From positions 1-64,000 of the forward strand of contig JAAFIG010000007.1 in NCBI GenBank assembly GCA_013298595.1: a stretch of DNA of 64,000 nt, written 5' to 3'. Shown piece after piece: positions 51,115 to 61,117 of this stretch. This DNA comes from Deinococcales bacterium (lineage in GTDB: Bacteria > Deinococcota > Deinococci > Deinococcales > JAAFIG01). The notes under the pieces were generated by a model. The model was not told where the DNA came from. It worked only from the letters and a program-made list of their open reading frames with translations, and ran no database searches. The position numbers and the translations under genes were made by a program. How positions within the stretch are numbered: the stretch's first letter is position 1; every line of letters begins with the position of its first letter.

Positions 51115-52944
51115 ATGGAAAGCAAACCTCAATCTGGTGCGGTGGATGCCAGCAACGTCGCAGCACTTTTATCCGATCTGATTTTAGATGCGCAAGTCAT
51201 GCAAATCGAATTCCGTAACGACAACGGTATGCTTGGTGGTATCTGGATTCGTGGCGATCAATTAATTGCTGCCAAAATTGGTGATATTCGCGGAACGGAA
51301 GCCATTGAAGCCTTACTGACTCAACCCGATTTGCGTTCCTATACCGCTTACCGCTTAGCTGCCAAAGAAACCCTTGGTATAGACCCCATTGCTTCGCTCA
51401 GCCAATTACTTGATGATTTAACCATGCCGTCTGTTCCACGTCGGCGTTTAATTGAACCAAAAAACTCAAATACCCCGCAGGTGATTGTTGATACCCAAGA
51501 GCCTTCTGAAACCCTCGAGAATGCCATGAGTCGAACTGTTGAAGAAACAGCTGAACCAAAGACACTCGAGCCAAAAACAGAAGCTATTACCCTTGAAGCA
51601 TCAGAGGAGTCAAAAGTTGCTCAACCCGAAGTTGTAGCAGCGCTCGAGCCAGAAGCCGTTGAAACAGAAGTCGAAGAAACCCTCGAGCCAGAAAGCGCTG
51701 CTGTATCTGAACCTGAAATTATCGCAAAAGCTCAAGTCGAGCCAGAACCAGAAACACACCTCGAGCCTGAAGTTGTTACTGCCGAGCCAGAAATCGCTGC
51801 TGTTACCGAACCAGAAGTTATTGCAGAAACGATTTCAGCCCAAGCAACAGCTCCCGAAACAATTGCTGAAGTGCAACCAGAAGCTGTTGCTGAACTCGAG
51901 CCTCAAGAACCTGAACCTGTTGTTGCTGCATCCGAACCTGAAACTGTTGTTGCTACATCCGAACCTGAAGCTATTGTTGAAACTGCCGAGCCAGAAATCA
52001 CAATCCCTGAACCAGAAGTAATACCAACAGCCACAGCGGAATCACTTACTGAAAAAACTGTTATTGCACCTGCTAATCTCGAGAAACCAGCACCTCGAGC
52101 CACGTTACGACCAGGTGGTAAAGGTAACAAAGCTCAACGGATGTTAGCCGTGGTCAGCCCTAAAGGTGGCGTTGGTAAAACCACGTTATCCTTGAATTTA
52201 GCTGTGCTATACGCCCAACAAGGTTTCTCGGTGATTTTAATTGATACTGATCCGCAAGGTGGTATCAGCCATTCACTGATTTCAAGTGGCGATACCCCAG
52301 CAGGTATTTATGATGTGCTGATGGGTAGAATTCCTTTTCGTGAAGCCATGCGAAATACCCGTTTTGAGAATTTGCGTTTTATTCCCGCTGGTACCTTATT
52401 ACCCGAAGAAGTAATTACTCGCAGCGGACAACTGGCTAGTCCAGAAGTCTGGCAACGGGTGCTTAGTCCAATTCGTAAAGTTGCTGATATTGTCATTGTG
52501 GACACACCAGCTGGCGTACAAGGTGTCACCACACCGATTCTTACGGCAGCAACCCATGCCCTGGCAATTAGCCAACCAGAACCGCTGAGTTTACGTTCTT
52601 TATCGCAACTGACCAGAACCATTAGCGCACTTGGAAAAACCAGCCCTGTAGCTGAACTTTGCGGTGTGGTGATCAACATGGCAAGCAGCGAACGTCTTGT
52701 GCCTCTTAATTTACTCGAGACAACATCCAAAGGTGTGATTAACGCCAGCACCCTACTAGAGCCAATGCTAATTCGTAACGAAGCTGTATTAAAAGCCTCG
52801 AGTAATGCCACACCAATTGCCTTATCCACTCAACGCAGTCATCAAGTTTTTGTGGAAACACTCCACGAACTGAGCGATCAAATTCTCGAGCGCATTGCCT
52901 TACGAGAAACCAGCAGTGCAACTCTTGAATCTTTACTGGTATAA
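51115..52944 (+). CDS. DUF4388-ParA fusion ATPase
   Basis: Start at ATG 51115 (MESKPQSGAVDASN) behind an AGAGAGGG site. Residues about 10-85 form a DUF4388 domain (NVAALLSDLILDAQVMQIEF, GGIWIRGDQLIAAKIGDIRG). Then comes an about 200-residue Glu/Pro-rich repetitive linker (many EPE units). The C-terminal ParA/MinD ATPase has the deviant Walker A SPKGGVGKTTLSLNLA, DTDPQGGISHSL and IVIVDTPAG. ParA proteins of this type place plasmids, carboxysomes or chemosensory arrays. Next to a gas-vesicle cluster, a positioning role is attractive but unproven. No ParB is visible. Confidence 0.85.
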   Translation: MESKPQSGAVDASNVAALLSDLILDAQVMQIEFRNDNGMLGGIWIRGDQLIAAKIGDIRGTEAIEALLTQPDLRSYTAYRLAAKETLGIDPIASLSQLLDDLTMPSVPRRRLIEPKNSNTPQVIVDTQEPSETLENAMSRTVEETAEPKTLEPKTEAITLEASEESKVAQPEVVAALEPEAVETEVEETLEPESAAVSEPEIIAKAQVEPEPETHLEPEVVTAEPEIAAVTEPEVIAETISAQATAPETIAEVQPEAVAELEPQEPEPVVAASEPETVVATSEPEAIVETAEPEITIPEPEVIPTATAESLTEKTVIAPANLEKPAPRATLRPGGKGNKAQRMLAVVSPKGGVGKTTLSLNLAVLYAQQGFSVILIDTDPQGGISHSLISSGDTPAGIYDVLMGRIPFREAMRNTRFENLRFIPAGTLLPEEVITRSGQLASPEVWQRVLSPIRKVADIVIVDTPAGVQGVTTPILTAATHALAISQPEPLSLRSLSQLTRTISALGKTSPVAELCGVVINMASSERLVPLNLLETTSKGVINASTLLEPMLIRNEAVLKASSNATPIALSTQRSHQVFVETLHELSDQILERIALRETSSATLESLLV

Positions 52945-52961
52945 ATTGAATTTAGCACACG

Positions 52962-52999
52962 CCTCAGTTGGGAGAAAAGGCATGTGTTATCCCCTGAGG
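52962..52999 (+). promoter_or_regulatory. Hairpin masking a ribosome-binding site
   Basis: CCTCAG-TT-GGG (52962-52972) can pair with CCC-CTGAGG (52991-52999), 9 bp with a two-base bulge. The right arm holds the TGAGG ribosome site of the gene starting at 53007. Folding would reduce its translation. Confidence 0.4.
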
Positions 53000-53006
53000 T
53001 TATTTC

Positions 53007-54386
53007 ATGCCCGTCCTAAATATTTCTCCTATTCAAGTTGTTTCAACCAGTTCCGAACAAACCTTGATTGAAACAGCCCTCCATATGCTTTGTCATGCTG
53101 TTTATGCCAAAGGTGCTTTGCTTGGAACACTCGAGTTAACTGGTTTTCGGGTGCATAGTAGCCACCAATTGCCATTAGCTCGAGGGCATTTTATTGCTCA
53201 TCCAGAACCTTGGTTGCGCCCCAAATTTAGCGATCATCTCGAGACACATAATCTGATTATGCTCTCTGCTTGGTTGGGTAAAGCTTTTGAAAATGCGGTT
53301 GGTATCGGTATTCCCAATAGCACTTTAGCTATCTGGTGTTTTGATACACCAGAACCACTAAGCCGACATCAGCAACACAGTTTGCAATTAGCAGCCAGCC
53401 AAATCAAAGTCATGCTCGAGTTTAATCAAGAAACCGAATTATTACGGGCTGCACAACCTCAGCATCAAGGTAAAGATTTTGGACGCGGCATTGCTCAGAG
53501 TTTACCGATTGCTTTGCTGGTCACAGATTTACAAGATCGTATTGGTTTTATTAACCCAGCCTTAACCCATATGCTTGGTTATGACCTTGAAACAATTTAC
53601 ATGAAAACCTTGCAAGATATTGTGCTGGCTTCAGATCATCAAAAACTAGAAACTGCTTCGGTAGCCATTAGTCAAAGCCAAACCATTGTCCAACCCTACC
53701 GCACAGCTCATAGCAATGGCACACCTATTTGGCTCGAGATCAGCCGTTACCCACGTTTTGATAGCCATCAACAAGTGATCGGTTCGGTTGCTACACTGCG
53801 CGAAATTAGTCAGGAAATCCAAACCCAAGAACGATTACAAAGTTTTGAACATGATTTACGTAACATTCAAAAAAATTTGCAACAAGGTTCTGGGTTTGCA
53901 GGTCGGCTCGAGGATATCGAAGGTGCAGTTGGATTATTGCAAATGCTTGCCAGTAATGGCACAGATGGTGCTATCACCTTAGACGATTCGATTATTTTTC
54001 TTGAAAAAGGCAGAATTGTTGCCACTCAACACCCAAAACTTGCCGATGCAGAAGCTGCTAAAGCCATTATTCAACGTCGCCGAGGACAATTCCAATTTTT
54101 TCCTAATGTTAAAACTGAACGTGCCACAATCTCACTTGACCCCATTGCCTTAGCGCTCGAGTTTGCCAGACAAAACGATGAAACTCGAGTGCAACACCAA
54201 CAAGAAAACATTATTTACTTACCCAATAGCAAAGCAGCTTATGCTTTTATGAATGGTATTAGCCATCCAGATCAGTTTATGACCAGTGTTGAAAACAACC
54301 AAGTCATCTTGCGCGGCAAGGGCATCAAAATTGTTGTACAAAACACAAGCCTCGAAGAATTTCTACGCGCTTCAAACCAAACATAA
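53007..54386 (+). CDS. GAF/PAS/DUF4388 signalling protein, copy 1
   Basis: Residues about 10-145 are GAF-like (TALHMLCHAVYAKGALLGTL). About 160-270 form a PAS domain (SLPIALLVTDLQDRIGFINP, then LTHMLGYDLETIYMKTLQDI). A short coiled linker follows, then a DUF4388 domain (about 295-400; GRLEDIEGAVGLLQMLASNG, DGAITLDDSIIFLEKGRIVA). The last about 60 residues (YLPNSKAAYAFMNGISHPDQ) are not shared with the next gene. A paralog follows. DUF4388 is shared with the ParA fusion upstream. Confidence 0.82.
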   Translation: MPVLNISPIQVVSTSSEQTLIETALHMLCHAVYAKGALLGTLELTGFRVHSSHQLPLARGHFIAHPEPWLRPKFSDHLETHNLIMLSAWLGKAFENAVGIGIPNSTLAIWCFDTPEPLSRHQQHSLQLAASQIKVMLEFNQETELLRAAQPQHQGKDFGRGIAQSLPIALLVTDLQDRIGFINPALTHMLGYDLETIYMKTLQDIVLASDHQKLETASVAISQSQTIVQPYRTAHSNGTPIWLEISRYPRFDSHQQVIGSVATLREISQEIQTQERLQSFEHDLRNIQKNLQQGSGFAGRLEDIEGAVGLLQMLASNGTDGAITLDDSIIFLEKGRIVATQHPKLADAEAAKAIIQRRRGQFQFFPNVKTERATISLDPIALALEFARQNDETRVQHQQENIIYLPNSKAAYAFMNGISHPDQFMTSVENNQVILRGKGIKIVVQNTSLEEFLRASNQT

Positions 54387-54520
54387 ACCCTCGAGTTTAC
54401 CTGTCAGGACTACAAACCCTCATGCCCAATTAGACTATATTGAGTGTCTTAGTTATGACGTTGTTTTAGCAATACGTGAAAAACCGAAGTAACACCCATT
54501 ATCCAAATACTCGAGGCACA

Positions 54521-55717
54521 ATGACCAGTGTAGTGCAAAACGCAATTCCTAAATTAGACCAAGCAAATTTGGTTTTGCTAGGCACTACCCTAGAATTACT
54601 TTGTCAAACACTCAATGCAAAAGCTGTGATCCTTGGCGCGACCGACCGTGCTGGTTTTCGTCATATTGCTAATTATGGCATCCCATTACAAGATAACGAA
54701 TTAATTGGTAGCCAAGAAACATGGGTTTTCCAAACACAAACAAGTCAAGCTGAACGCCAAAAATTAGCTGTGATGGCAGCTCGGCTTGGTGTACTACTCA
54801 AAAATGCAATTGGACTCAAAATAGAACAAAGCACCCATATCCTATGGATACTAAACACCGCTCAAGATATCCCCGAAATCACGTTAGTATTAGTCGCTAA
54901 GCACATTCAACAAATTTTACAAATCACTCGAGAACTCGAGCAAACCAAGCAACAACCACAAAATCAAAGCAAAGACTTTGGACGTAACATTGCCCAAAGT
55001 TTACCGATTGCTTTAATTGTTACGGATTTACAAGACCGTATTGGCTTTATTAACCCAGCCCTGACCAAAGTCCTTGGTTATACTCTCGAGCAAATTTATA
55101 TGAAAACCCTGCAAGATATTGTACAAGCAACGGATCACAAAAAACTCGAAGCCGCCCAGCAAACCATTAACCAAGGCACCAGTATTATCCAACGTTACCG
55201 CATCCTGCACATTAATGGCACACCAACTTGGCTCGAGATTAGTCGTTATCCACGTTTTGATACCAACCAACACGTAATAGGTTCAGTTGCTACATTGCGC
55301 GATATTAGTGAAGAAATGCAAACCCAAGAACGTATCGAACGCATCGAACACGACCTTCGCAGCATCCAAACCAACTTAGCGCAAGGCTCAGGGTTCACGG
55401 GAAGACTCGAGGATATCGAAGGTGTGGTCGGACTATTACAAATGCTTGCCAGTAACGGCACAGACGGCGCAATCACCTTAGACGATTCAATTATTTTCCT
55501 CGAGAAAGGCAGAATCGTTGCAGTAGAACACCCTAAACTCGAGGGATTAGCCGCCGCCCATGCACTCACCAAACACCAAAGTGGGCAATTTCAATTCTTC
55601 CCAAATGTCAAAACCCAACGTGTCAGTATGTCATTAGACCCTGTTGCCTTAGCCCTCGAGCACGCTCGGCAAACCGATGAGGCGCACAATATCCAACCTT
55701 TATTTTTAGCTCGGTAA
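54521..55717 (+). CDS. GAF/PAS/DUF4388 signalling protein, copy 2
   Basis: Start at ATG 54521 (MTSVVQNAIP), which aligns with the start of its paralog; a GTG at 54476 would add 15 residues. The PAS segment (SLPIALIVTDLQDRIGFINP) and the DUF4388 segment (GRLEDIEGVVGLLQMLASNG, TLDDSIIFLEKGRIVAVEHP) are almost the same as in copy 1, while the N-terminal GAF regions differ strongly. So input varies and output is kept. The copy ends about 60 residues earlier than copy 1. Confidence 0.82.
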   Translation: MTSVVQNAIPKLDQANLVLLGTTLELLCQTLNAKAVILGATDRAGFRHIANYGIPLQDNELIGSQETWVFQTQTSQAERQKLAVMAARLGVLLKNAIGLKIEQSTHILWILNTAQDIPEITLVLVAKHIQQILQITRELEQTKQQPQNQSKDFGRNIAQSLPIALIVTDLQDRIGFINPALTKVLGYTLEQIYMKTLQDIVQATDHKKLEAAQQTINQGTSIIQRYRILHINGTPTWLEISRYPRFDTNQHVIGSVATLRDISEEMQTQERIERIEHDLRSIQTNLAQGSGFTGRLEDIEGVVGLLQMLASNGTDGAITLDDSIIFLEKGRIVAVEHPKLEGLAAAHALTKHQSGQFQFFPNVKTQRVSMSLDPVALALEHARQTDEAHNIQPLFLAR

Positions 55718-55780
55718 AATAACAACCACCATAGGGAGGAGATAAACCCCTCCCCAAACGAAGAATTACGCTTTTTGTGA

Positions 55781-57160
55781 TTAAAAATGCTGTGGTTTAC
55801 GACGTAAAAACTTACCACGGCTCGAGTCGCCAACAAATTTTCCATCTCGCACTTGGACTTTGCCACGCACCGTAACAACACTGGGTTTCCCATCTATTTC
55901 CATACCTTCAAAGCCGTTATAGTCGTTGTTGACTGTTTGGGTGGCAGCCGAAATTTTACCTTTGTATTGTGGGTCGTAAATCACTAAGTCGGCATCCGAA
56001 CCAACAGCAATTGTGCCTTTTTGTGGAAATAAACCAAATAACTTGGCACTTTTTGTACTGGCTGCATCCACAAAACGATGAATATCGAGTGTGCCTCGAG
56101 AAACCCCGTATGTGTACAACAAATTCACGCGGTCTTCGATAGCGGGAATACCATTAGGAATGGCGGTAAAAGCATCTGCGCCTTGGGCTTTTTGTGCCAC
56201 ATCAAACGGGCAATGATCTGTGCCCACGGTGTCAATAAATCCTTGTGCAAGGGCATCCCAAAGCACCTTCTGATTTTTCTTATCACGCAGTGGAGGTGAC
56301 ATCACATGCTTTGCTCCTTCAACCCCAGGGCGTTCGGCGTAGGTCTTATCCAGTAGAAAATGCGGAATCACACTTTCAACATAAATTGGTACACCTCGAG
56401 ATTTGGCTGCCATTGCTTGGGCAAGTGCTCCAGCGCAACTGAGATGCACCACATACCCCGTTGCCCCTGTATTCTCGAGGAAGGTTGCAAAACGCATGGT
56501 ACCTTCGGTTTCGACAGACTCTGGGCGACTTGGTTCGTGCCATTCGGCACCTGTTTTGCCTTGCGCCAATAAATGTTGTTGTAATTGCCCAACCAATTCA
56601 GCATTTTCGCAATGCGCCGTAACAATCACACCAAGTTCTTTGGCTAACATCATGGTTTGGTACATTTCGTTATCGTCTACACCAAAGAAATTCTTGTAAC
56701 TTAAAAAAATCTTAAAGCTCGAGATGCCATCCTTAACAATTTCCCGCAGTTGCGCCTCTGTTTTTTCATCAAATTTAGTCACAGACATATGAAAGGTGTA
56801 ATCGCAAGCGCTGTTACCTTCGGCTTTAGTTTTCCATAAATTATAGCCCTCGAGAGCATCGTCGTTACGACTAGGGCAGCACATTTCAATAAAAGTGGTG
56901 GTGCCACCGACCAGTGCCGCTTGGCTACCAGTGGTGTGGGTATCCTTAGCAAAAGTTGCCATGAACGGCAAGTAAATATGCACATGTGGGTCTATAAAAC
57001 CTGGGAAAACAAATTTCCCAGTCGCATCAATCACTTCAGTATCCGCTGCGACTTCAAGATTTGTTCCAATCCGCGTAATGGTTTCGTTCTCCACAAAAAT
57101 ATCTGCGATGTACCTCGAGTCCGCTGTGACAATTTCGCCGTTTTTAATCAGTAATGCCAT
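55781..57160 (-). CDS. hydA: Dihydropyrimidinase / hydantoinase
   Basis: Zinc amidohydrolase opening the ring of dihydrouracil, dihydrothymine or hydantoins. Metal ligands are visible: GFIDPHVHIYLP, the carboxylated Lys in ISSFKIFLSY, VTAHCEN, VVHLSCAG and VGTDHCPF. SKNCP-type details favour the reductive pyrimidine degradation enzyme, but no other pathway gene is adjacent. A strong GGAGG site precedes the ATG. The N-terminal start MALLIKNGEIVTADSRY is normal for the family; 459 residues is full length. Confidence 0.94.
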   Translation of the reverse strand: MALLIKNGEIVTADSRYIADIFVENETITRIGTNLEVAADTEVIDATGKFVFPGFIDPHVHIYLPFMATFAKDTHTTGSQAALVGGTTTFIEMCCPSRNDDALEGYNLWKTKAEGNSACDYTFHMSVTKFDEKTEAQLREIVKDGISSFKIFLSYKNFFGVDDNEMYQTMMLAKELGVIVTAHCENAELVGQLQQHLLAQGKTGAEWHEPSRPESVETEGTMRFATFLENTGATGYVVHLSCAGALAQAMAAKSRGVPIYVESVIPHFLLDKTYAERPGVEGAKHVMSPPLRDKKNQKVLWDALAQGFIDTVGTDHCPFDVAQKAQGADAFTAIPNGIPAIEDRVNLLYTYGVSRGTLDIHRFVDAASTKSAKLFGLFPQKGTIAVGSDADLVIYDPQYKGKISAATQTVNNDYNGFEGMEIDGKPSVVTVRGKVQVRDGKFVGDSSRGKFLRRKPQHF

Positions 57161-57224
57161 ACATTCCTCCGAATTCTTGGTCGCTCTTAGATTACTGCAT
57201 TCAGGTTGAAAAAATCTCAGGTAT

Positions 57225-60200
57225 TTACAAATTTAAGGCGCGAAGGGCAATACCAATCACACCAACTCGAGCTTGGGTTAATTGCTCTGTAGACAATTTC
57301 TTCTCGAGTGCGTCGCGTAGTAGCACTGCATGTTCGCGTCCAAGTTGGCGTTTAATGCCGCAATCTCCTATTGGTCTGGCTAATCGCCCTAAGGCTTCTT
57401 TGTATTCCATACCAAGAGCAATCCGAGCAGTGCATTCGTACAATGTCCAAAACCATAAATAATCTTTGTGTGGTTCTTGGCTGGTTATTAAAACTGTGGC
57501 AAATTCTTGTTGCTCAAGCAAAGCCTCAATGTTAGCTAAAGCATATAAACCATGATGCCAAGCAGGAACCATCTCGAGATTTGGTAATGAACTGCAAACT
57601 GTGCCTAAAAAGCGTTCAAGACGATACCGCCAAATTAAGGCTGCCGCCGAATCAAATCGTTGAGCTACCGCTAAAGCTTGCTCGAGTTGTCCGAGCATAC
57701 TATGGCAAAGCACAGTATTTTCTGCTGCGATATTCTCAAGTTCACGGTCATCAGCGCGTTTTGCCAGTATACCCGCTCGTTCAAAACGATTGAGAGCTGT
57801 GTCTACTTCATCCTCGAGTGTCAGGATAACAGCGGTGTTATTGAGGCTAAAAATTTGTAATTCTAAATGCCCACAACGTGTGGCTTCTTCGGCAATTTCG
57901 TTATGAACTTCGAGTGCCTTAGACCATTGGCGCTTACCGCTATAAGCATTAGCAGCTAAGCGACGACACTGTAAGTAACGCAAAGGTTCTTGTGTTACTT
58001 CAAGTTTGGCTTGGCAGTTACGACTAATGATTAATGTGCGGTCATATTGCCCAAGATTGATTGTGATTTGCCCGAGCAATAACAAAACATCTAGTTCGAG
58101 GACATCTTGATGCCCTTTTAATTCTGCCCATATTTTTAAAGCCTGATGACGAGCTGCGGCAATATCAGACATGGCAAAAGCAACTTTAGCTTTGGCTAAA
58201 CGGGCTTCTAAACTTTTTTCTCGAGCCAAAATTTCTAATGCCCGAATTGGTTCACCTCGAGCTGTTAATAAATCAGCGAGGCGCAAAATTGCTTTGCTTT
58301 CGATTTTGGCATCGGCATGATAGGCAACTTCACGGTAATGCTTTTCGGCTTCAAAAATATGTCCTGTAGCCTTGAGTGTTTCAGCTAAACCAAAGGTGGC
58401 TCGGGCACGTAAATGGCTGGTGTTGATTGGCATATTGTTGATATGTGCACTTGCTTCTAAGGCTGTGCGAAAACCACGTTCTGCAAGAGCATATTGCAAG
58501 TTTTGCAAAGCCGTTTCGCCACCTTGGACACCGTACTCAAGGGCAGCCATATAATTTTCGGCTATTGCATGATGCTCGCAGAGTTCAACTGCGCTTGCTC
58601 GAGTGATTAAACGCTGAGCAGCAGCAGCATGGTACTGTTTTGCTATCTGGGCTGGTAAATCGCCACGTAATTTTGCAGCGTACTCTGGGTGGGCAAATTT
58701 ATACCCATTGCCTCTGGTATTAGGAATTTCTGATAGCACCCGCACCCGTAGACCATCTTCTAAAGCACTGATACTGGTGTCATCATCCCAACCCAGTACC
58801 GCTCTGGCATCTTCATAATCAAAATGCGTCCCCAGAACGGCTCCTGCTCGAGCAAAATCCAAACCAACTGCTGATAAATCCTCAAAACGACGCTCGAGGA
58901 TTTCGGCAATGCTATTGGGAATCTGTTGATCTCGATTCCATTCAAACATGCCATCCCGTTCAAGCAAACTACGATTCTCGAGCATGGCACGTAAACGCTC
59001 CTCGAGCAACCACGGATTACCACCGCTGCGCTCGAGCAGCACAGCTCGGATGCTAGCTTCAACAGGTGCACCAAGTCGGGCTTCAATCAGATGCTGCATG
59101 GCATCATTGGCAAGTGGTGTTAGTGTTATGCTGGTATCAGCAACTGGTAAATGTCGTTCTGCACCGTAGGCAAGATCTTCTGGGCGATATGTATAGACTG
59201 CCCGCACTTGATTAGCACTACGTAAACCATGTGCTAAATGGCGTAAATCTTCGCTGGTCGCAAAGTGCAGATCCTCAAAAACCAGAACACCACTAAATCC
59301 TTCGAGCAATATCCGCAAAGCTTCATAGCGTGCTAATCGCTCTAAATCAGACATCGAACTTTGCAGTATACGCGTTGGCGCATCTGGATTAAGTATCAGT
59401 TGCAGTCGTGTAAACCAATCACCAGGTGCATCGGATTCCAAACACCGCACCTCGAGTAAATCTGGCACGGCATTTTTTAATTCACGAAGCAACCGTGTTT
59501 TACCAATGCCTGCTTCGCCCAGTAATGCCACCACACTATGCACAGGCTCGAGCGCTGTTTTTAAAGCAGCTAACTCGAGGTTGCGTCCAATCATTGGTGC
59601 AACCAGTAATTGCTTGGTAGTAACCTGAACTTTACTTTGTACACCACGTAGAATCGCAGCAACATCGGCAGCACAAAATGGACGCTGACTTGGTTCTTTT
59701 GCCAGTAAACGCATGGTTAAATCCTCGAGTTCTATTGGGACATCACTGCGAACCTCCCCAATGGCTCGAGGGGTGGCTTGTAAATGCGCTAGTAATGCCT
59801 CAGGGATGCTATTGGATTTAAATGGTAAACGCCCTGTTAAAGCTTCATATAACATAATCCCGACGGCGTATAAATCGGCTCGAGCATCCAGTTCTACACC
59901 CCTACATTGTTCAGGCGACATATATAGCACTGTGCCAACCATTGCGCCTGCTCGAGTTAAATGCACACTAGCATCCGATAATTTTGATAACCCAAAATCC
60001 ATTAACTTAACCACATTTTTATTATTCAACATCACATTTTCTGGTTTTAAGTCGCGGTGCAATAAACCAGCTTCATGCACCACCTCTAAAGCATCACATA
60101 GCTGTGCAAAAACACTGCGAATCTCGGCAAAATGAGGACGAGACCTAAACCAAGTATGCAAAGTCTGCCCATCAATAAACTCGAGGGCTAAAAATGGCAC

Positions 60201-60422
60201 GCCTTCGTGTTCACCATAATCTAAAACTTCGATAATATTGGGATGTTTTAAGCTCGAGAGGGCACGAAATTCGCGTCTCATACGAGCACCACCTGTAAAA
60301 GAAACCGTGGATAACAACTGCTTTAATGCCACTAAACGCTGATCGCGCTGATCTAAAACCAGCAAGACTCGAGCCGAAGCACCTACGCCCAGTTCCCGAA
60401 TCACTTGGTAACGATCTAACAC
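57225..60422 (-). CDS. Ser/Thr protein kinase fused to STAND ATPase and TPR repeats
   Basis: Start GTG at 60422. The kinase domain (about 1-265) has GVGASARVLL (Gly loop), ALKQLL (Lys), HRDLKPENVML and DFGLSKL, so it should be active. An ATPase module follows (about 275-600) with P-loop GEAGIGKTRLLREL and VLVFEDLHFA. The rest (about 620-1060) is TPR-like helices (ALAERGFRTALEASAHINNM). This PknK-like design links kinase output to an NTP switch and protein-binding scaffold. The -10 box TAGAAT ends 7 nt before the GTG, indicating a leaderless message. Confidence 0.92.
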   Translation of the reverse strand: MLDRYQVIRELGVGASARVLLVLDQRDQRLVALKQLLSTVSFTGGARMRREFRALSSLKHPNIIEVLDYGEHEGVPFLALEFIDGQTLHTWFRSRPHFAEIRSVFAQLCDALEVVHEAGLLHRDLKPENVMLNNKNVVKLMDFGLSKLSDASVHLTRAGAMVGTVLYMSPEQCRGVELDARADLYAVGIMLYEALTGRLPFKSNSIPEALLAHLQATPRAIGEVRSDVPIELEDLTMRLLAKEPSQRPFCAADVAAILRGVQSKVQVTTKQLLVAPMIGRNLELAALKTALEPVHSVVALLGEAGIGKTRLLRELKNAVPDLLEVRCLESDAPGDWFTRLQLILNPDAPTRILQSSMSDLERLARYEALRILLEGFSGVLVFEDLHFATSEDLRHLAHGLRSANQVRAVYTYRPEDLAYGAERHLPVADTSITLTPLANDAMQHLIEARLGAPVEASIRAVLLERSGGNPWLLEERLRAMLENRSLLERDGMFEWNRDQQIPNSIAEILERRFEDLSAVGLDFARAGAVLGTHFDYEDARAVLGWDDDTSISALEDGLRVRVLSEIPNTRGNGYKFAHPEYAAKLRGDLPAQIAKQYHAAAAQRLITRASAVELCEHHAIAENYMAALEYGVQGGETALQNLQYALAERGFRTALEASAHINNMPINTSHLRARATFGLAETLKATGHIFEAEKHYREVAYHADAKIESKAILRLADLLTARGEPIRALEILAREKSLEARLAKAKVAFAMSDIAAARHQALKIWAELKGHQDVLELDVLLLLGQITINLGQYDRTLIISRNCQAKLEVTQEPLRYLQCRRLAANAYSGKRQWSKALEVHNEIAEEATRCGHLELQIFSLNNTAVILTLEDEVDTALNRFERAGILAKRADDRELENIAAENTVLCHSMLGQLEQALAVAQRFDSAAALIWRYRLERFLGTVCSSLPNLEMVPAWHHGLYALANIEALLEQQEFATVLITSQEPHKDYLWFWTLYECTARIALGMEYKEALGRLARPIGDCGIKRQLGREHAVLLRDALEKKLSTEQLTQARVGVIGIALRALNL

Positions 60423-60429
60423 AAATCCT

Positions 60430-60435
60430 ATTCTA
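60430..60435 (-). promoter_or_regulatory. -10 box of a leaderless promoter (TAGAAT, 7 nt before GTG)
   Basis: Minus-strand TAGAAT-AGGATTT-GTG. It supports the GTG start of the kinase gene; no ribosome site is needed. Confidence 0.5.
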
Positions 60436-60446
60436 CCGAGCCAAGG

Positions 60447-61061
60447 TTATAAATCGCCACGCAACCAATTTTCAAAGATTGCCAGCGGTTCACGTAAAGC
60501 AAACCGTGATAACAAACCAAATCGTGACCAACACGGACTACGTGGTGCACCAACCACTGTTGCTTCTAATCCCAGCTTTCGAGCCAATGCCCCAGCTCGA
60601 GCCAAATGAAATGGGTCGGAGACAATTAAGACTTTTTGCAGAGCAAATAATTTTTGTGAGAATCGTAGGTTCTCAGCAGTACTGGTGCTACGTTCCTCGA
60701 GCAAAATCTGGTTTTTGTTTAAACCAAATTGAATTGCCATATCACGCATCACTTGCGCTTCGACAGCTCCATCTTCGATATCCACACCACCACTGACCAC
60801 CAAACGCGGCGCAAAACCAGCCTTAACCAGTTCCACACCACGTTCAACTCGAGCCACTAGACAAGGATTCCAACGTCCCGCAGGAAAGAACGCTTGTGCT
60901 CCTAAAACAATAACCGCATCAGCTTGAACTGCTGTAGCTCGAGTTGATTCAGCAGCAACCCATGTCAGAAGTGCTAAATACAGCAGCACACCAACAATTA
61001 GGCAACCCCAGATCCCCCGAGTTAACCAGCGTCTGATTGGATTTTGGGTTTGGCGCTGCAC
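60447..61061 (-). CDS. DUF218 (YdcF/SanA-type) membrane-anchored protein
   Basis: One N-terminal membrane helix (GIWGCLIVGVLLYLALLTWV) is followed by the DUF218 fold: ADAVIVLGAQ, RVERGVELVKAGFAPRLVVS, GG, ERSTSTAENL and VLIVSDPFHLARA. Members such as SanA and ElyC affect envelope synthesis, and the true substrate is unknown. Start is GTG at 61061. It ends 24 bp from the kinase gene start on the same strand, so the two may be co-expressed. Confidence 0.88.
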   Translation of the reverse strand: MQRQTQNPIRRWLTRGIWGCLIVGVLLYLALLTWVAAESTRATAVQADAVIVLGAQAFFPAGRWNPCLVARVERGVELVKAGFAPRLVVSGGVDIEDGAVEAQVMRDMAIQFGLNKNQILLEERSTSTAENLRFSQKLFALQKVLIVSDPFHLARAGALARKLGLEATVVGAPRSPCWSRFGLLSRFALREPLAIFENWLRGDL

Positions 61062-61117
61062 AACTTAATCTTTTCTGATACCAGATGAGAAAAATGCACA
61101 ACTCGAGTATGGCAGAC

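Noticed and set aside
55734..55754. Hairpin GGGAGG/CCTCCC as a terminator between convergent genes
   Set aside because: A short stem without a clear U-tract on either strand; kept as not proven.
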